This document shows, one piece after another, positions 20,411 through 30,020 of a DNA stretch of 64,000 nt. Origin of the DNA: Bacteroidales bacterium (GTDB lineage Bacteria > Bacteroidota > Bacteroidia > Bacteroidales > UBA932); NCBI GenBank assembly GCA_016285455.1, contig JAEEQS010000001.1, forward strand, positions 1 to 64,000. Direction: 5' to 3'. A program made the position numbers and the translations under genes. The first letter of the stretch is position 1; each line of letters begins with the position of its first letter. Below the pieces are notes generated by a model. That model ran no database searches. It was not told where the DNA came from and was given only the letters and a program-made list of their open reading frames with translations.

Positions 20411-20680
20411 ATGTTAACAATTCTTTCAGTAATCCTTGAGTACACGATGGCACTGGCAGTCAGCAAAGCTGCAGCAGCAATCGGAGCAGGAATCGTTGTA
20501 ATAGGCGCCGGTCTGGGCATCAGCAAGATCGGATCCAACGCAATGGACGCTATCGCCCGCCAGCCTCAGGCAGCAGGTGACATCCGCAGCGGCATGATCC
20601 TTTCCGCAGCATTGATCGAGGGCGTTGCCCTTATCGCAGTTATCGTCTGCATGCTTTCATACTTTGTTCAGCAAGGATAA
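20411..20680 (+). CDS. atpE: ATP synthase F0 subunit c
   Basis: GAGLGISKIGSNAMDAIARQPQA...ALIEGVALIAVIV. Confidence 0.97.
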   Translation: MLTILSVILEYTMALAVSKAAAAIGAGIVVIGAGLGISKIGSNAMDAIARQPQAAGDIRSGMILSAALIEGVALIAVIVCMLSYFVQQG

Positions 20681-20703
20681 AAAAGGTTTATAAACAATAA
20701 GTT

Positions 20704-21210
20704 ATGTCATTACTTGTTCCCGACAGCGGATTGTTGTTCTGGATGCTGATCTCTTTTGGCGTGGTGTTTTTCATCCTCGCCAAGTTCGCGTTCCCTATGA
20801 TAACAAAGTCTGTCGAGGAGAGAAAGACTTACGTGGAAACCTCTTTGAACGATGCCAAGGCCGCCAAGGAAACTCTTGCCAGAGTGGAAGACGACACCAA
20901 GGCTCTCATCGCTGAGGCTAACAAAGAGCAGGGAAGGGTTCTCAACGAAGCCGCCGAGCAGAGGGAGAAGATAATCTCCGCAGCAAAGGATGAAGCTTCG
21001 GCAGAGGCCCGCAAGACTCTTGAAGATGCCAAGGCCCAGATCCAGAGAGAAAAGGATGAAGCCATGCTTTCCGTAAGAAGAGAGATGGCCAGCCTTTCCT
21101 GCGACATCGCCGAGAAAGTCCTTAAAGAGAAACTCTCAGACAAGGACAGTCAGATGGCCTTGATTGACAGGATGCTCGAAGAGGTTGTAAGTGAGGGAAA
21201 ATGGACGTAG
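20704..21210 (+). CDS. atpF: ATP synthase F0 subunit b
   Basis: N-terminal TM plus long charged helix; operon position. Confidence 0.95.
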   Translation: MSLLVPDSGLLFWMLISFGVVFFILAKFAFPMITKSVEERKTYVETSLNDAKAAKETLARVEDDTKALIAEANKEQGRVLNEAAEQREKIISAAKDEASAEARKTLEDAKAQIQREKDEAMLSVRREMASLSCDIAEKVLKEKLSDKDSQMALIDRMLEEVVSEGKWT

Positions 21211-21761
21211 GAGTATTGGCTGTAAGATATGCGCGGGCGCTTTTGGACTATGCCCGCAGCCGTGGAGTGGAAGGGGAAATTTATTCCCTGTCTTCTGCTC
21301 TGCTGGAATGTTTTGCAGATAATCCTGATCTTTCCCGCACACTGGAGGACCCTCTTCTCTCCCGGCAGAAGAAACTGGAGCTGCTCTCTTCTGCAACTCC
21401 CGCAGAAGGAGACGTGAAAGACGTTATGGACAGGTATTATTCTCTGGTTGTGGAAAAGCGCAGAGAATCCTATCTGGCATCGTCGCTGCGCAGCTATATG
21501 GACCTCTACCGCAAGAGCGAGGGCATAGCGGTTGTCAAGATTACGACAGCCGTTCCCCTGAATAAAGAAATGGAAGACAAGATTCTTTCCAAGGTTTCTT
21601 CAGCCCTTGGGAAGAAGATTGAGCTTCAGAAGATTGTGGATCCGCAGATTGAGGGCGGCCTGATCTTCGATATAGATGACTACAGATTAGATGCAAGCGT
21701 GGCGGCTAGGCTAAGGAAGATACGCCGCCAGCTTCTGGACAAGAACAAGCGAATAGTATAA
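21201..21761 (+). CDS. atpH: ATP synthase F1 subunit delta
   Basis: [10 protein letters not shown]...[32 protein letters not shown]. Confidence 0.95.
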   Translation: MDVGVLAVRYARALLDYARSRGVEGEIYSLSSALLECFADNPDLSRTLEDPLLSRQKKLELLSSATPAEGDVKDVMDRYYSLVVEKRRESYLASSLRSYMDLYRKSEGIAVVKITTAVPLNKEMEDKILSKVSSALGKKIELQKIVDPQIEGGLIFDIDDYRLDASVAARLRKIRRQLLDKNKRIV

Positions 21762-21762
21762 T

Positions 21763-23349
21763 ATGGCACTGAATATCAAAGCAAGTGAAGTTTCCCAGGT
21801 GCTCCGCAAGCAGCTGGAAGGAATCCAGGACAAGATACAGCTAGACGAGGTTGGAACAGTCCTTCAGGTCAGCGATGGAGTTGTCCGCATTTACGGCCTG
21901 AGAAACGCCGAGGCCAGCGAGCTTCTGGAGTTTGAAAACGGAGAGATGGCCGTGGTGATGAACCTGGAGGAAGACAATGTGGGAGCGGTGCTGCTCGGTC
22001 CTACAGACGACATCAAGGAAGGCTTCACGGTACGCAGGACAAAGCGAATCGCCTCCATAAGGGTAGGCGAGAGCATGCTCGGCAGAGTCATAAATCCTCT
22101 GGGCCAGCCTCTTGACGGCAAAGGGGAGATAGAAGGAGAACTCTTTGAGATGCCGCTGGAAAGAAAGGCCCCTGGAGTTGTTTTCCGCCAGCCGGTAAAC
22201 CAGCCGCTCCAGACCGGAATCAAAGCCATAGACTCTATGATTCCGATTGGAAGGGGCCAGAGAGAGCTCATCATTGGAGACCGCCAGACAGGAAAGACAG
22301 CCATTGCCATAGACACCATTATAAACCAGAAGAACGCTATGCGCAAAGGCAAGCCAGTTTATTGCATCTATGTGGCTGTAGGACAGAAAGGCTCCACGGT
22401 GGCTGCACTGGTGGAGACTCTGAGAAAGAGCGGGGCTATGGATTATACCATTGTGGTTTGCGCCACAGCGGCCGATCCTGCCGCCCTGCAGTATTTTGCT
22501 CCGTTTGCCGGAGCTGCCATCGGCGAGTATTTCAGAGATACCGGAAGAGATGCGCTAGTGGTTTACGACGACCTTTCAAAGCAGGCAGTTTCCTATAGGG
22601 AAGTTTCACTGATTCTTCGCCGCCCTTCCGGAAGAGAGGCTTATCCTGGAGACATCTTCTATCTGCACTCAAGGCTTCTGGAAAGAGCCGCCAAGATAAT
22701 TGACCAGCAGGAAGTTGCAGAAAAGATGAACGACCTTCCTGCATCGCTGATGGGAAAGGTAAAAGGAGGCGGTTCACTTACAGCTCTTCCTATAATTGAG
22801 ACCCAGGAAGGAGACGTTTCCGCATACATTCCTACAAACGTTATTTCCATTACAGACGGACAGATCTTCCTGGATACAGACCTGTTCAACCAAGGAAACC
22901 GCCCGGCAATCAACGTGGGTATTTCTGTTTCCCGTGTGGGAGGAAACGCCCAGATCAAGCCTATGAAGAAAGTAGCCGGAACACTTAAGATAGACCAGGC
23001 CCAGTATCAGGAGCTGGAGGCTTTCTCCAAGTTCGGCGGAGAAATGGACAAGGTTACCGCAATGACCATAGACAAGGGAAGGAAAAACACCCGACTTCTC
23101 ATACAGCCTCAGTACTCGCCGATGCCTGTAGAGGAACAGGTTGCCATTCTCTACTGCGGAACCCACGGCCTTTTCAAAGACATAGATATCAGCCAGATTC
23201 AGGATTTTGAGAAGACTTTCCTCAATTCTCTGAGGCTCAACCATCAGGAAGACGTGCTTGACCTTCTTGCAAAAGGAGAGTTCAACGATGATATCACGTC
23301 TAAGATCGAGAAAACGGCCAAGATGACTTTGAACCAGTTTATAGCATAG
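21763..23349 (+). CDS. atpA: ATP synthase F1 subunit alpha
   Basis: [18 protein letters not shown]. Confidence 0.98.
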   Translation: MALNIKASEVSQVLRKQLEGIQDKIQLDEVGTVLQVSDGVVRIYGLRNAEASELLEFENGEMAVVMNLEEDNVGAVLLGPTDDIKEGFTVRRTKRIASIRVGESMLGRVINPLGQPLDGKGEIEGELFEMPLERKAPGVVFRQPVNQPLQTGIKAIDSMIPIGRGQRELIIGDRQTGKTAIAIDTIINQKNAMRKGKPVYCIYVAVGQKGSTVAALVETLRKSGAMDYTIVVCATAADPAALQYFAPFAGAAIGEYFRDTGRDALVVYDDLSKQAVSYREVSLILRRPSGREAYPGDIFYLHSRLLERAAKIIDQQEVAEKMNDLPASLMGKVKGGGSLTALPIIETQEGDVSAYIPTNVISITDGQIFLDTDLFNQGNRPAINVGISVSRVGGNAQIKPMKKVAGTLKIDQAQYQELEAFSKFGGEMDKVTAMTIDKGRKNTRLLIQPQYSPMPVEEQVAILYCGTHGLFKDIDISQIQDFEKTFLNSLRLNHQEDVLDLLAKGEFNDDITSKIEKTAKMTLNQFIA

Positions 23350-23353
23350 CATT

Positions 23354-24250
23354 ATGGCATCGCTGAAGGAAATAAAGTCCAGGATAGGTTCCGTAAAGGG
23401 AACAAGCAAGGTGACTTCCGCAATGAAGATGGTTTCTTCCGCCAAGCTTCACAAGGCGCAGGGAATCATAACCTCTATGCTTCCTTACCAGCGGAGCCTA
23501 GACAATATCGTTTCCAATTTCCTGGGCGGAGAGACTCCTTTCGAGTCTCCGTTTGTGGCGGATGAGATTCCTCAGGCCGATGCTTCAAAAAGAGTGGCCA
23601 TTGTGGCCTTTTCTTCAAACTCTTCTTTGTGCGGTCCGTTCAACTACAATGTAATCAGGGAGTTGATGTCTCTTCTTCTGGACCTTAAGACAGAAGGTAT
23701 TCCAGATGAGCAGATAGACATTTACCCGATAGGAAAGAAGGTTGAGGATGCCGTCAGGAAGATGGAATTCAAGCCTGAGTCTTTCCAGAGCCTTGCAGCC
23801 AAGCCAGACTACAAAAAGATTTTCGCCCTGTCTTCTCATTTGATGGAGCGTTACAAATCGGGAGAGCTGTCTAAGGTTTATGTCATCTACCAGCATTTCA
23901 AGTCTGTCGGAGTCCAGAAGGTTCAGAGGGAGGTTTATCTTCCAATGGAATTGTCTTCATTCAAGAAGGCAGACAAGGAAAGCGCTGATGGCTACCTGAA
24001 TAACTACATCGTTGAACCATCTGTTCCTGAGGTCATTGCATCTTTGATGCCGCAGGTTCTCAAGCAGAAGCTCTACACTTGCCTTGCGGATTCCTACGCC
24101 AGCGAACACGCTGCCAGAACCATTGCAATGCAGGTGGCAACAGACAATGCTGATGATCTGATTCAGGAGCTAACCATCCTCTACAACAAGAGCCGCCAGC
24201 AGGCAATCACCGCCGAACTTCTCGACATCGTAGCTGGCAGTGCCCAATAG
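23354..24250 (+). CDS. atpG: ATP synthase F1 subunit gamma
   Basis: LKEIKSRIGSVKGTSKVTSAMKMVSSAKLHKAQ. Confidence 0.97.
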   Translation: MASLKEIKSRIGSVKGTSKVTSAMKMVSSAKLHKAQGIITSMLPYQRSLDNIVSNFLGGETPFESPFVADEIPQADASKRVAIVAFSSNSSLCGPFNYNVIRELMSLLLDLKTEGIPDEQIDIYPIGKKVEDAVRKMEFKPESFQSLAAKPDYKKIFALSSHLMERYKSGELSKVYVIYQHFKSVGVQKVQREVYLPMELSSFKKADKESADGYLNNYIVEPSVPEVIASLMPQVLKQKLYTCLADSYASEHAARTIAMQVATDNADDLIQELTILYNKSRQQAITAELLDIVAGSAQ

Positions 24251-24257
24251 CACTTAT

Positions 24258-25334
24258 TTATTGCAAGTATTGGAGGTGTCCGATCTGAAGGACGGTGAGA
24301 TCTTTGCCGGACTGTTCAGATGCTCTCTTCTCGTTAAAAAGAGGCTCGTCCCAATTGTGCTGGCCAAGCGCGAACTTGGAATGATGCACTGTAATATAAT
24401 GCTTTGCATCAAGGTCTTCCATAACCTTATGGAGCTGCTCCGGCAAAGTGTGTATCTGAGCCCAACGGTCGCTGTACTGGCCGTTTTCTATGAAAGCCCA
24501 GTCTATGTCGTATTCTTCACCGATTTTCTTGAAGTGGCTGCCATAGCCGCCGTCTCCGCCAATGAAGATGCACTTGTCTGCTGCCTGGAGGATGAACGAA
24601 GCCCAAAGTGTTTTGTTGCGCTTGAAGCTTCTCCCTGAAAAATGCTTTGCCGGAGTGCAGATGAAACTTATGGGATTTCCGTCGTTTGATGTGGAGATGA
24701 ACTGATAGCCCCAGTCCAATTCTTCCAGCATATCAGGATCAAAGCCCCAGTATTCAAGGTGTGAGCCTATGCCAAGAGGAAGGATGACCTTGCCAACTTT
24801 ATGCTTAAGCCTCTTAACCGCCTTATAGTCCAGATGGTCGTAGTGGTCGTGAGTCAAAACCAGATAGTTGATGGCAGGAAAATCTTCCGGCCTGTAGATT
24901 GCTGTTCCCTTGAACGGGCGGTTTATGAAAGATACAGGAGATCCGCGGTAAAGAACTGGATCTACGAGTATGGTCTTTCCGTCTATGACAAGAAGATAAG
25001 ATGAATGCCCCAGCCAAATAACCGCATCTTTCTTTTCCTTGATTGCCAGAGCAATGGCATCCTTGTCCAAAGGCTCGGCCTTCATCGGCTCTCTTGGCTT
25101 TAAGCCTTTCTTGCTGGAGAAGATGAAGTTCCAGATAATTGAAGCCATGCTCTGCTTCTTAGCCGAATCGGTGAACATCTTTACAGGCTCCAGATTCACG
25201 AACTTTCCGCCGCTGTAATTAGGACTCCCCTGGCACCTTTCAAGCCTATCTCCGCTCGGAACTCTTCCGATACTGACATAGTCCGTAAAAAACAGGGCCA
25301 CTATCGCGATGATTATAAACAGAGAGATGAGCAT
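24258..25334 (-). CDS. MBL-fold metallohydrolase (UlaG/NAPE-PLD-like)
   Basis: VIWLGHSSYLLVIDGKTILVDPVL...LTHDHYDHLD. Confidence 0.9.
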   Translation of the reverse strand: MLISLFIIIAIVALFFTDYVSIGRVPSGDRLERCQGSPNYSGGKFVNLEPVKMFTDSAKKQSMASIIWNFIFSSKKGLKPREPMKAEPLDKDAIALAIKEKKDAVIWLGHSSYLLVIDGKTILVDPVLYRGSPVSFINRPFKGTAIYRPEDFPAINYLVLTHDHYDHLDYKAVKRLKHKVGKVILPLGIGSHLEYWGFDPDMLEELDWGYQFISTSNDGNPISFICTPAKHFSGRSFKRNKTLWASFILQAADKCIFIGGDGGYGSHFKKIGEEYDIDWAFIENGQYSDRWAQIHTLPEQLHKVMEDLDAKHYITVHHSKFALGQHNWDEPLFNEKRASEQSGKDLTVLQIGHLQYLQ

Positions 25335-25396
25335 TCTTCTTTTTCCTTTTTCAACCCCGCAAAATTAGTGAATTCAAAATAAACACCAATTATATG

Positions 25397-25416
25397 TATA
25401 TTTGTTGTACAACAAA
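25397..25416 (+). promoter_or_regulatory. -7 box TATATTTG overlapped by 16-bp palindrome TTTGTTGTACAACAAA
   Basis: palindrome at 25401-25416, 9 bp before ATG 25426. Confidence 0.6.
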
Positions 25417-25425
25417 GCAAAAGAT

Positions 25426-26118
25426 ATGGCACATAGCGTTTACAAATACCGTACAGGCGAGGCTTATCCTCATTGCTACAAATATCCTCAGGTGGCGCTT
25501 ACCGCAGACTGCGTAACATTCTCATTTGACGGCAAAAACCTATATGTTCTGCTGATAAGGAGAGGAGGCGAGCCTTTCAAAGGCTGCTGGGCTTTTCCCG
25601 GAGGGTTTGTAAATCCAGACGAGACTGCAGAAGAAGGAGCCAGGAGAGAGCTTAGAGAAGAGACTTCTCTTGAAGCCGAATATTTTGAACAGATAAAGGT
25701 GTTCTCGGCTCCGGACAGGGATCCTCGTCAAAGAACTGTAACCGTTCCGTTTATTGTGCTTTCTTCTCACACAAATGTTGTTGCCTCAGACGATGCTGCT
25801 CAGGCCAAATGGTTTCCTGTAGACCAGCTTCCTGATTTGGCTTTCGACCACAAGCAGATTTTTGAAGAAGCGCGTGCTGCCCTCAAACGCTCCCTGAACT
25901 TTAATCCTGTGGCATATTATCTTCTTCCTCAGCGATTTACTATGCCACAGCTTCAAAGGCTGCATGAAATCATATTGGACTGCAAATTCGATCGCCGTAA
26001 TTTTGCCCGCAAGATGAACAGTCTTTCTATCCTTGAAGAGGAAGAAAGAAGTCAAGGCATGCCGAGAAGAATAGCGTCCATCTTCTCTTTCAAAAAGGAT
26101 AAATTGCTTTTGCCTTAA
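25426..26118 (+). CDS. NUDIX hydrolase with C-terminal winged-helix-like domain (NrtR-like)
   Basis: Nudix box GGFVNPDETAEEGARRELREET; C-terminal LHEIILDCKFDRRNFARKM. Confidence 0.85.
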   Translation: MAHSVYKYRTGEAYPHCYKYPQVALTADCVTFSFDGKNLYVLLIRRGGEPFKGCWAFPGGFVNPDETAEEGARRELREETSLEAEYFEQIKVFSAPDRDPRQRTVTVPFIVLSSHTNVVASDDAAQAKWFPVDQLPDLAFDHKQIFEEARAALKRSLNFNPVAYYLLPQRFTMPQLQRLHEIILDCKFDRRNFARKMNSLSILEEEERSQGMPRRIASIFSFKKDKLLLP

Positions 26119-27587
26119 GCCAGTATTTCATTTGCCTTATTCTTCAGATGCCTCATATGCAGGCATACAGCCAGAGTAATCACTATCGTAGTGCCACCGG
26201 CGAGCATTGCGCCCAGGTTCTGCTCAAGGCCCATCATCTGTCCTGAAATGAATACGAAGTCGCTGCAGATGAAGGTCATGAATATGGCCGGTATAATTGA
26301 CACCAGCCAGTAAGCCCCCTTGCCCAGAGAGCTGCTTCTAAGATACAGGAACACCGTTATGGCCCACAGGGTGAATACAGCCAGGGTCTGATTTGCCCAT
26401 GCAAAATACCTCCAGAGAATATCGTAGTTCATCAGCGTAATTGCATAGCCTATTGCGAACATCGGGATGCATATGTAGAGCCTCTTGAGAATACTCCTCT
26501 GTTCCAGATGAAGGAAATCGGCGATAATGAGCCTTGAACTTCTGAACGCGGTGTCTCCAGAAGTGATAGGGGCGGCAACCACTCCCAGCAAAGCCAGGAT
26601 TGCTCCAAACTTTCCAAGGGTAGTTTTGGTGATGGTGTTGACTGCCCAGGAAGCGTCATTGCCATTGTCAGCAAGGGCTGCGTTCAGTCCTGCAAGGCTG
26701 TCTTCCAGACCGTTGTAGCCTCTAAAGAAAGCCATTGCGGCAGCGGCCCAGATCAATGCTATTATACTCTCGGAAATCATTGCTCCGTAGAATACGCTGC
26801 GGCTTTCCTTGCGGTCTTTCAGGCATCTTGCCATCATCGGGCTTTGCGTTGCGTGGAATCCAGAGATTGCTCCGCAAGCTATCGTGATAAACATTGTAGG
26901 AATAATAGGGAACTTTGCTGCCTCTGTCTTGAAATTCTGGAACGATGTCAGGTCAGGAATTGTGTATGTTCCGAAGAATAATACATATAGAATTCCCAGC
27001 GCCATAAAAATCAGCGCTATTCCGAATATCGGGTAAACATTTCCTATGATTTTGTCTATAGGCAGCAGTGTTGCAAGAATGTAGTAAGCAAACACTATGT
27101 AGAGCCAGATACTCTTGTCCCATCCGGTCATTGACGCAAGGATACCTGCCGGCCCCAGCATAAACACCGCTCCCACCATTATCATCATAACCACGGCAAA
27201 TAGTCTCATCACCTGCTTTGTGGTCATTCCCAGATACCTTCCAATGATTTCAGGAAGGCTTGCTCCCTTGTGGTTGAGGCTCATCACTCCGGCAACGAAG
27301 TCGTGCATCGCGCCCATAAAGATTCCGCCCAATGTTATCCACAGAAACGCAACCGGCCCGTATGTGGCTCCCAGAACAGCTCCAAAAATTGGCCCCAGTC
27401 CTGCAATGTTCAGAAGCTGAATCAGGAAGGTTTTCCACCTTGGCAGAGGAATGTAGTCCACTCCGTCAAACATTGTCTTTGAAGGAACTTCCTTATCGTG
27501 CTTGATCCCGCAAACTCTCTCCAGAAAACTTCCGTATGTGAAATAGGCGATTATCAACGCCGCCAGGCAAATCAGAAATGTTGTCAT
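26115..27587 (-). CDS. carbon starvation CstA family protein
   Basis: FGAVLGATYGPVAFLWITLGGIFMGAMHDFVAGVMSLNHKGASLPEI. Confidence 0.92.
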   Translation of the reverse strand: MTTFLICLAALIIAYFTYGSFLERVCGIKHDKEVPSKTMFDGVDYIPLPRWKTFLIQLLNIAGLGPIFGAVLGATYGPVAFLWITLGGIFMGAMHDFVAGVMSLNHKGASLPEIIGRYLGMTTKQVMRLFAVVMMIMVGAVFMLGPAGILASMTGWDKSIWLYIVFAYYILATLLPIDKIIGNVYPIFGIALIFMALGILYVLFFGTYTIPDLTSFQNFKTEAAKFPIIPTMFITIACGAISGFHATQSPMMARCLKDRKESRSVFYGAMISESIIALIWAAAAMAFFRGYNGLEDSLAGLNAALADNGNDASWAVNTITKTTLGKFGAILALLGVVAAPITSGDTAFRSSRLIIADFLHLEQRSILKRLYICIPMFAIGYAITLMNYDILWRYFAWANQTLAVFTLWAITVFLYLRSSSLGKGAYWLVSIIPAIFMTFICSDFVFISGQMMGLEQNLGAMLAGGTTIVITLAVCLHMRHLKNKANEILA

Positions 27588-27686
27588 ATCCTAATGAACC
27601 AATAAACGTCTTACAAATTTAGCAATTCTCCCGTGAAATGATTATATTTGAAAGACTAATCTTCATCCAGATAATTAAGAACTTAA

Positions 27687-28508
27687 TTGATGATAACTAT
27701 GAGAACGATTTTGATTGCCGCTTTTGTTGTTGGCATTTGCATCTCCGCCTGCAAGACCAACTCCAGAAATTCAGACGCCGCTCAGGCTCCGGCTGATTCT
27801 TCAGAAGTTAAGGCTGTTGAAGAAATGCCTGCTCCTGCTGCAGAAAACTCAAAGTACAACCCCAATGATGCCCGTACTTATGGTGTTGTAGGGCCTGTTC
27901 AGGAAGTCCGCCTGTCCAAGGCTCTGCTTTCAACAACTTCTACTGAAGAGCAAGGAGATCCTTGGCTGGAAAAGGATGAACTAGAAATGACATTCGACGA
28001 GAACGGAAGAGTTACTCTAGACGGCCTTGCCGGATGCAAATATGTGTATGACGAAAACGGCAATTTCATCAAGGGCTTTTCAGACAAGACTGAACTCAAG
28101 CGCGATGATAACGGTCGTATCGTTTCATATGTCAACACCAACGTAGAAGGGCAGGATTATTCTAACATCAACTTTGACGAATACCTTTCCAAGACTTTTG
28201 ATTATGACGAACTTGGAAGAGTTGTAAAAGCAACATACAGCGGCTGGGAATGGATGACAGATTATGCCTACGAATATTTTGGCGGAAATGTTTATCCAAC
28301 AAAAGCAACTTACGAAAGCACAGCAGAATCTCTGGTGATAAAGGGCACTGTTACCTACACCTACAAAGAATACGACCAGTACGGCAACTGGACTGAAAGG
28401 CAAGTGGTCTGGGAAGAAGAGACTCGCGACTGCGGCGGAGCAGGAGATCCTGAAATCTCAAAGAACGAATACCTGGAACGCCGCGTAATAAAGTACTATC
28501 AGGAATAA
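27687..28508 (+). CDS. hypothetical lipoprotein with RHS-like YDENGN motifs
   Basis: lipobox VGICISAC; TATATTTG box at 27643-27650. Confidence 0.65.
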   Translation: MMITMRTILIAAFVVGICISACKTNSRNSDAAQAPADSSEVKAVEEMPAPAAENSKYNPNDARTYGVVGPVQEVRLSKALLSTTSTEEQGDPWLEKDELEMTFDENGRVTLDGLAGCKYVYDENGNFIKGFSDKTELKRDDNGRIVSYVNTNVEGQDYSNINFDEYLSKTFDYDELGRVVKATYSGWEWMTDYAYEYFGGNVYPTKATYESTAESLVIKGTVTYTYKEYDQYGNWTERQVVWEEETRDCGGAGDPEISKNEYLERRVIKYYQE

Positions 28509-28762
28509 CCTTATCCTTTTCCCCCCCCCCGCAAAGCAACTTCCTTGCATTCTCCGAGGCTCTTTGTTGTATAATCGCAGAAGAAAGAAGCAATAGCCTC
28601 TGCATGGCAAGTATCTGATATTTAATGATATATGACTTTTCTGGTGCGGAAAGAGAAGTACTATGAAATTCATAATGTACTGATAAACAGAGGCTTTGCG
28701 TGCAGGGGCTTATCTTGCTGGTATGGTGTTTGCATAAGAATCAAATAGCTATATTCATCGAT

Positions 28763-29542
28763 ATGTTAAAGAATACAATTAAAGTCACAATCTTTATCGT
28801 GATGATATTGATGACCAAAGGACTGTTAGCACAAGATGCTGATATTGTTGATTCTTTGAATGTCATTTCAATAGAAGATTTAGACGGAAAGGTAATAGAT
28901 GATTATCTTGATGCTGTAAAGCATATCAAGCACAACAACTTTGGAAAGTTCCAGACAACTTACAAGGTGTTTTACGGTAGTGAAAAGCAGACTCCTGACA
29001 AGACGGGCAATACCTGTTTTGTCTATAAGCTCGGAAGCAATGGAGGTGTTCATCCGGCAATATCTTATCCGCTGTCTCCTGACTATGACTCCACGGCAAC
29101 TAGGTTAAGTGCTTGGAACGTATGGCTGGCAGGACATACATTGTACTATCTGGATATGCCGAACAAGAAATTCAAAGAAAAACATAAGGATCTTGAACTC
29201 CTGCTTCACAAGGAAAAGGAAGGAGAATACATACTGTTTACGGTATTTGACAGAAGATACCAGAGAAAAGATGAGACGACTATTAAATACAATCCTAAAG
29301 TTAAACAGGTTGTTGAAATTACACGAGTCATTGAGAACTCAGCTTTCCTGTATATCTCTTTTGCTTCAATTAAAACAACTCTAAAACTTGCCAGGTCCGG
29401 GAGAATGTTGTTGCCGGAAACAATATCTACGCAAATAATCACTCAACAGGGAAGCATCATTGAAATTGAAAATACGGATCTAGTCTACACAGATGTCTCT
29501 CCTAAGGAATACAAAAGTCTTAAGAAAGCCGGTGTCTGGTAA
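28763..29542 (+). CDS. secreted hypothetical protein
   Basis: signal peptide MLKNTIKVTIFIVMILMTKGLLAQ. Confidence 0.65.
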   Translation: MLKNTIKVTIFIVMILMTKGLLAQDADIVDSLNVISIEDLDGKVIDDYLDAVKHIKHNNFGKFQTTYKVFYGSEKQTPDKTGNTCFVYKLGSNGGVHPAISYPLSPDYDSTATRLSAWNVWLAGHTLYYLDMPNKKFKEKHKDLELLLHKEKEGEYILFTVFDRRYQRKDETTIKYNPKVKQVVEITRVIENSAFLYISFASIKTTLKLARSGRMLLPETISTQIITQQGSIIEIENTDLVYTDVSPKEYKSLKKAGVW

Positions 29543-29675
29543 TAAGTGAGATCTCTCTCCGGATTCCGTCGGGCTGGCTCCCTCCGGCATCCCTGCCCGC
29601 CTGCGGCGGGGCAGTCCAATCTGTCAATAAAAAACGCGCTCAAGCAAGCTTGGCGCGTTTCCTATTTCCATCTTG

Positions 29676-29762
29676 CGGAGAGATAGGGATTCGAACCCTA
29701 GTGACGGTTACCCGCCAACCCGCCCTCCAAACGGGCGCTTTAGACCACTCAGCCATCTCTCC
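29676..29762 (-). tRNA. tRNA-Ser(GGA)
   Basis: reverse complement GGAGAGATGGCTGAGTGG..., loop TTGGAGG with CCCGT/GCGGG stem, long variable arm. Confidence 0.95.
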
Positions 29763-29862
29763 CGGGGTTGTTTGGGAGTGCGAATATAGCATATTTTTTG
29801 TTAAGTTGTTACATCGCGGAGGAAAAAAGTTATTCCCATCATAAAATGCTGATGATTTGAGG

Positions 29863-29883
29863 GTTGTAAATTATGTTTACAAC
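29863..29883. promoter_or_regulatory. inverted repeat GTTGTAAA-TTATG-TTTACAAC upstream of nrdD
   Basis: perfect 8-bp arms just upstream of the promoter elements. Confidence 0.55.
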
Positions 29884-29931
29884 TTGTTGATTTCTTTGTT
29901 TGCATTGATTTTTTGAGACGGGTTAAATTCT

Positions 29932-29939
29932 TACATTTG
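29932..29939 (+). promoter_or_regulatory. -7 box TACATTTG of nrdDG
   Basis: TACATTTG with TTTTG 16 nt upstream. Confidence 0.6.
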
Positions 29940-29943
29940 TGGT

Positions 29944-29974
29944 GCGCAATACCCCCCAAGGTGTTGTGCTTTTT
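29944..29974 (+). promoter_or_regulatory. hairpin plus T5 at the predicted 5' end of nrdD mRNA
   Basis: GCGCAATACC-CCCCAA-GGTGTTGTGC then TTTTT. Confidence 0.5.
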
Positions 29975-30020
29975 ACTCAAACCTAAAGTTTATTATATAG
30001 ATATTTTTTTGTTGAACACT

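Noticed and set aside
22774-23445. 223-aa minus-strand ORF opposite atpA/atpG
   Set aside because: Antisense shadow over conserved ATP synthase genes.
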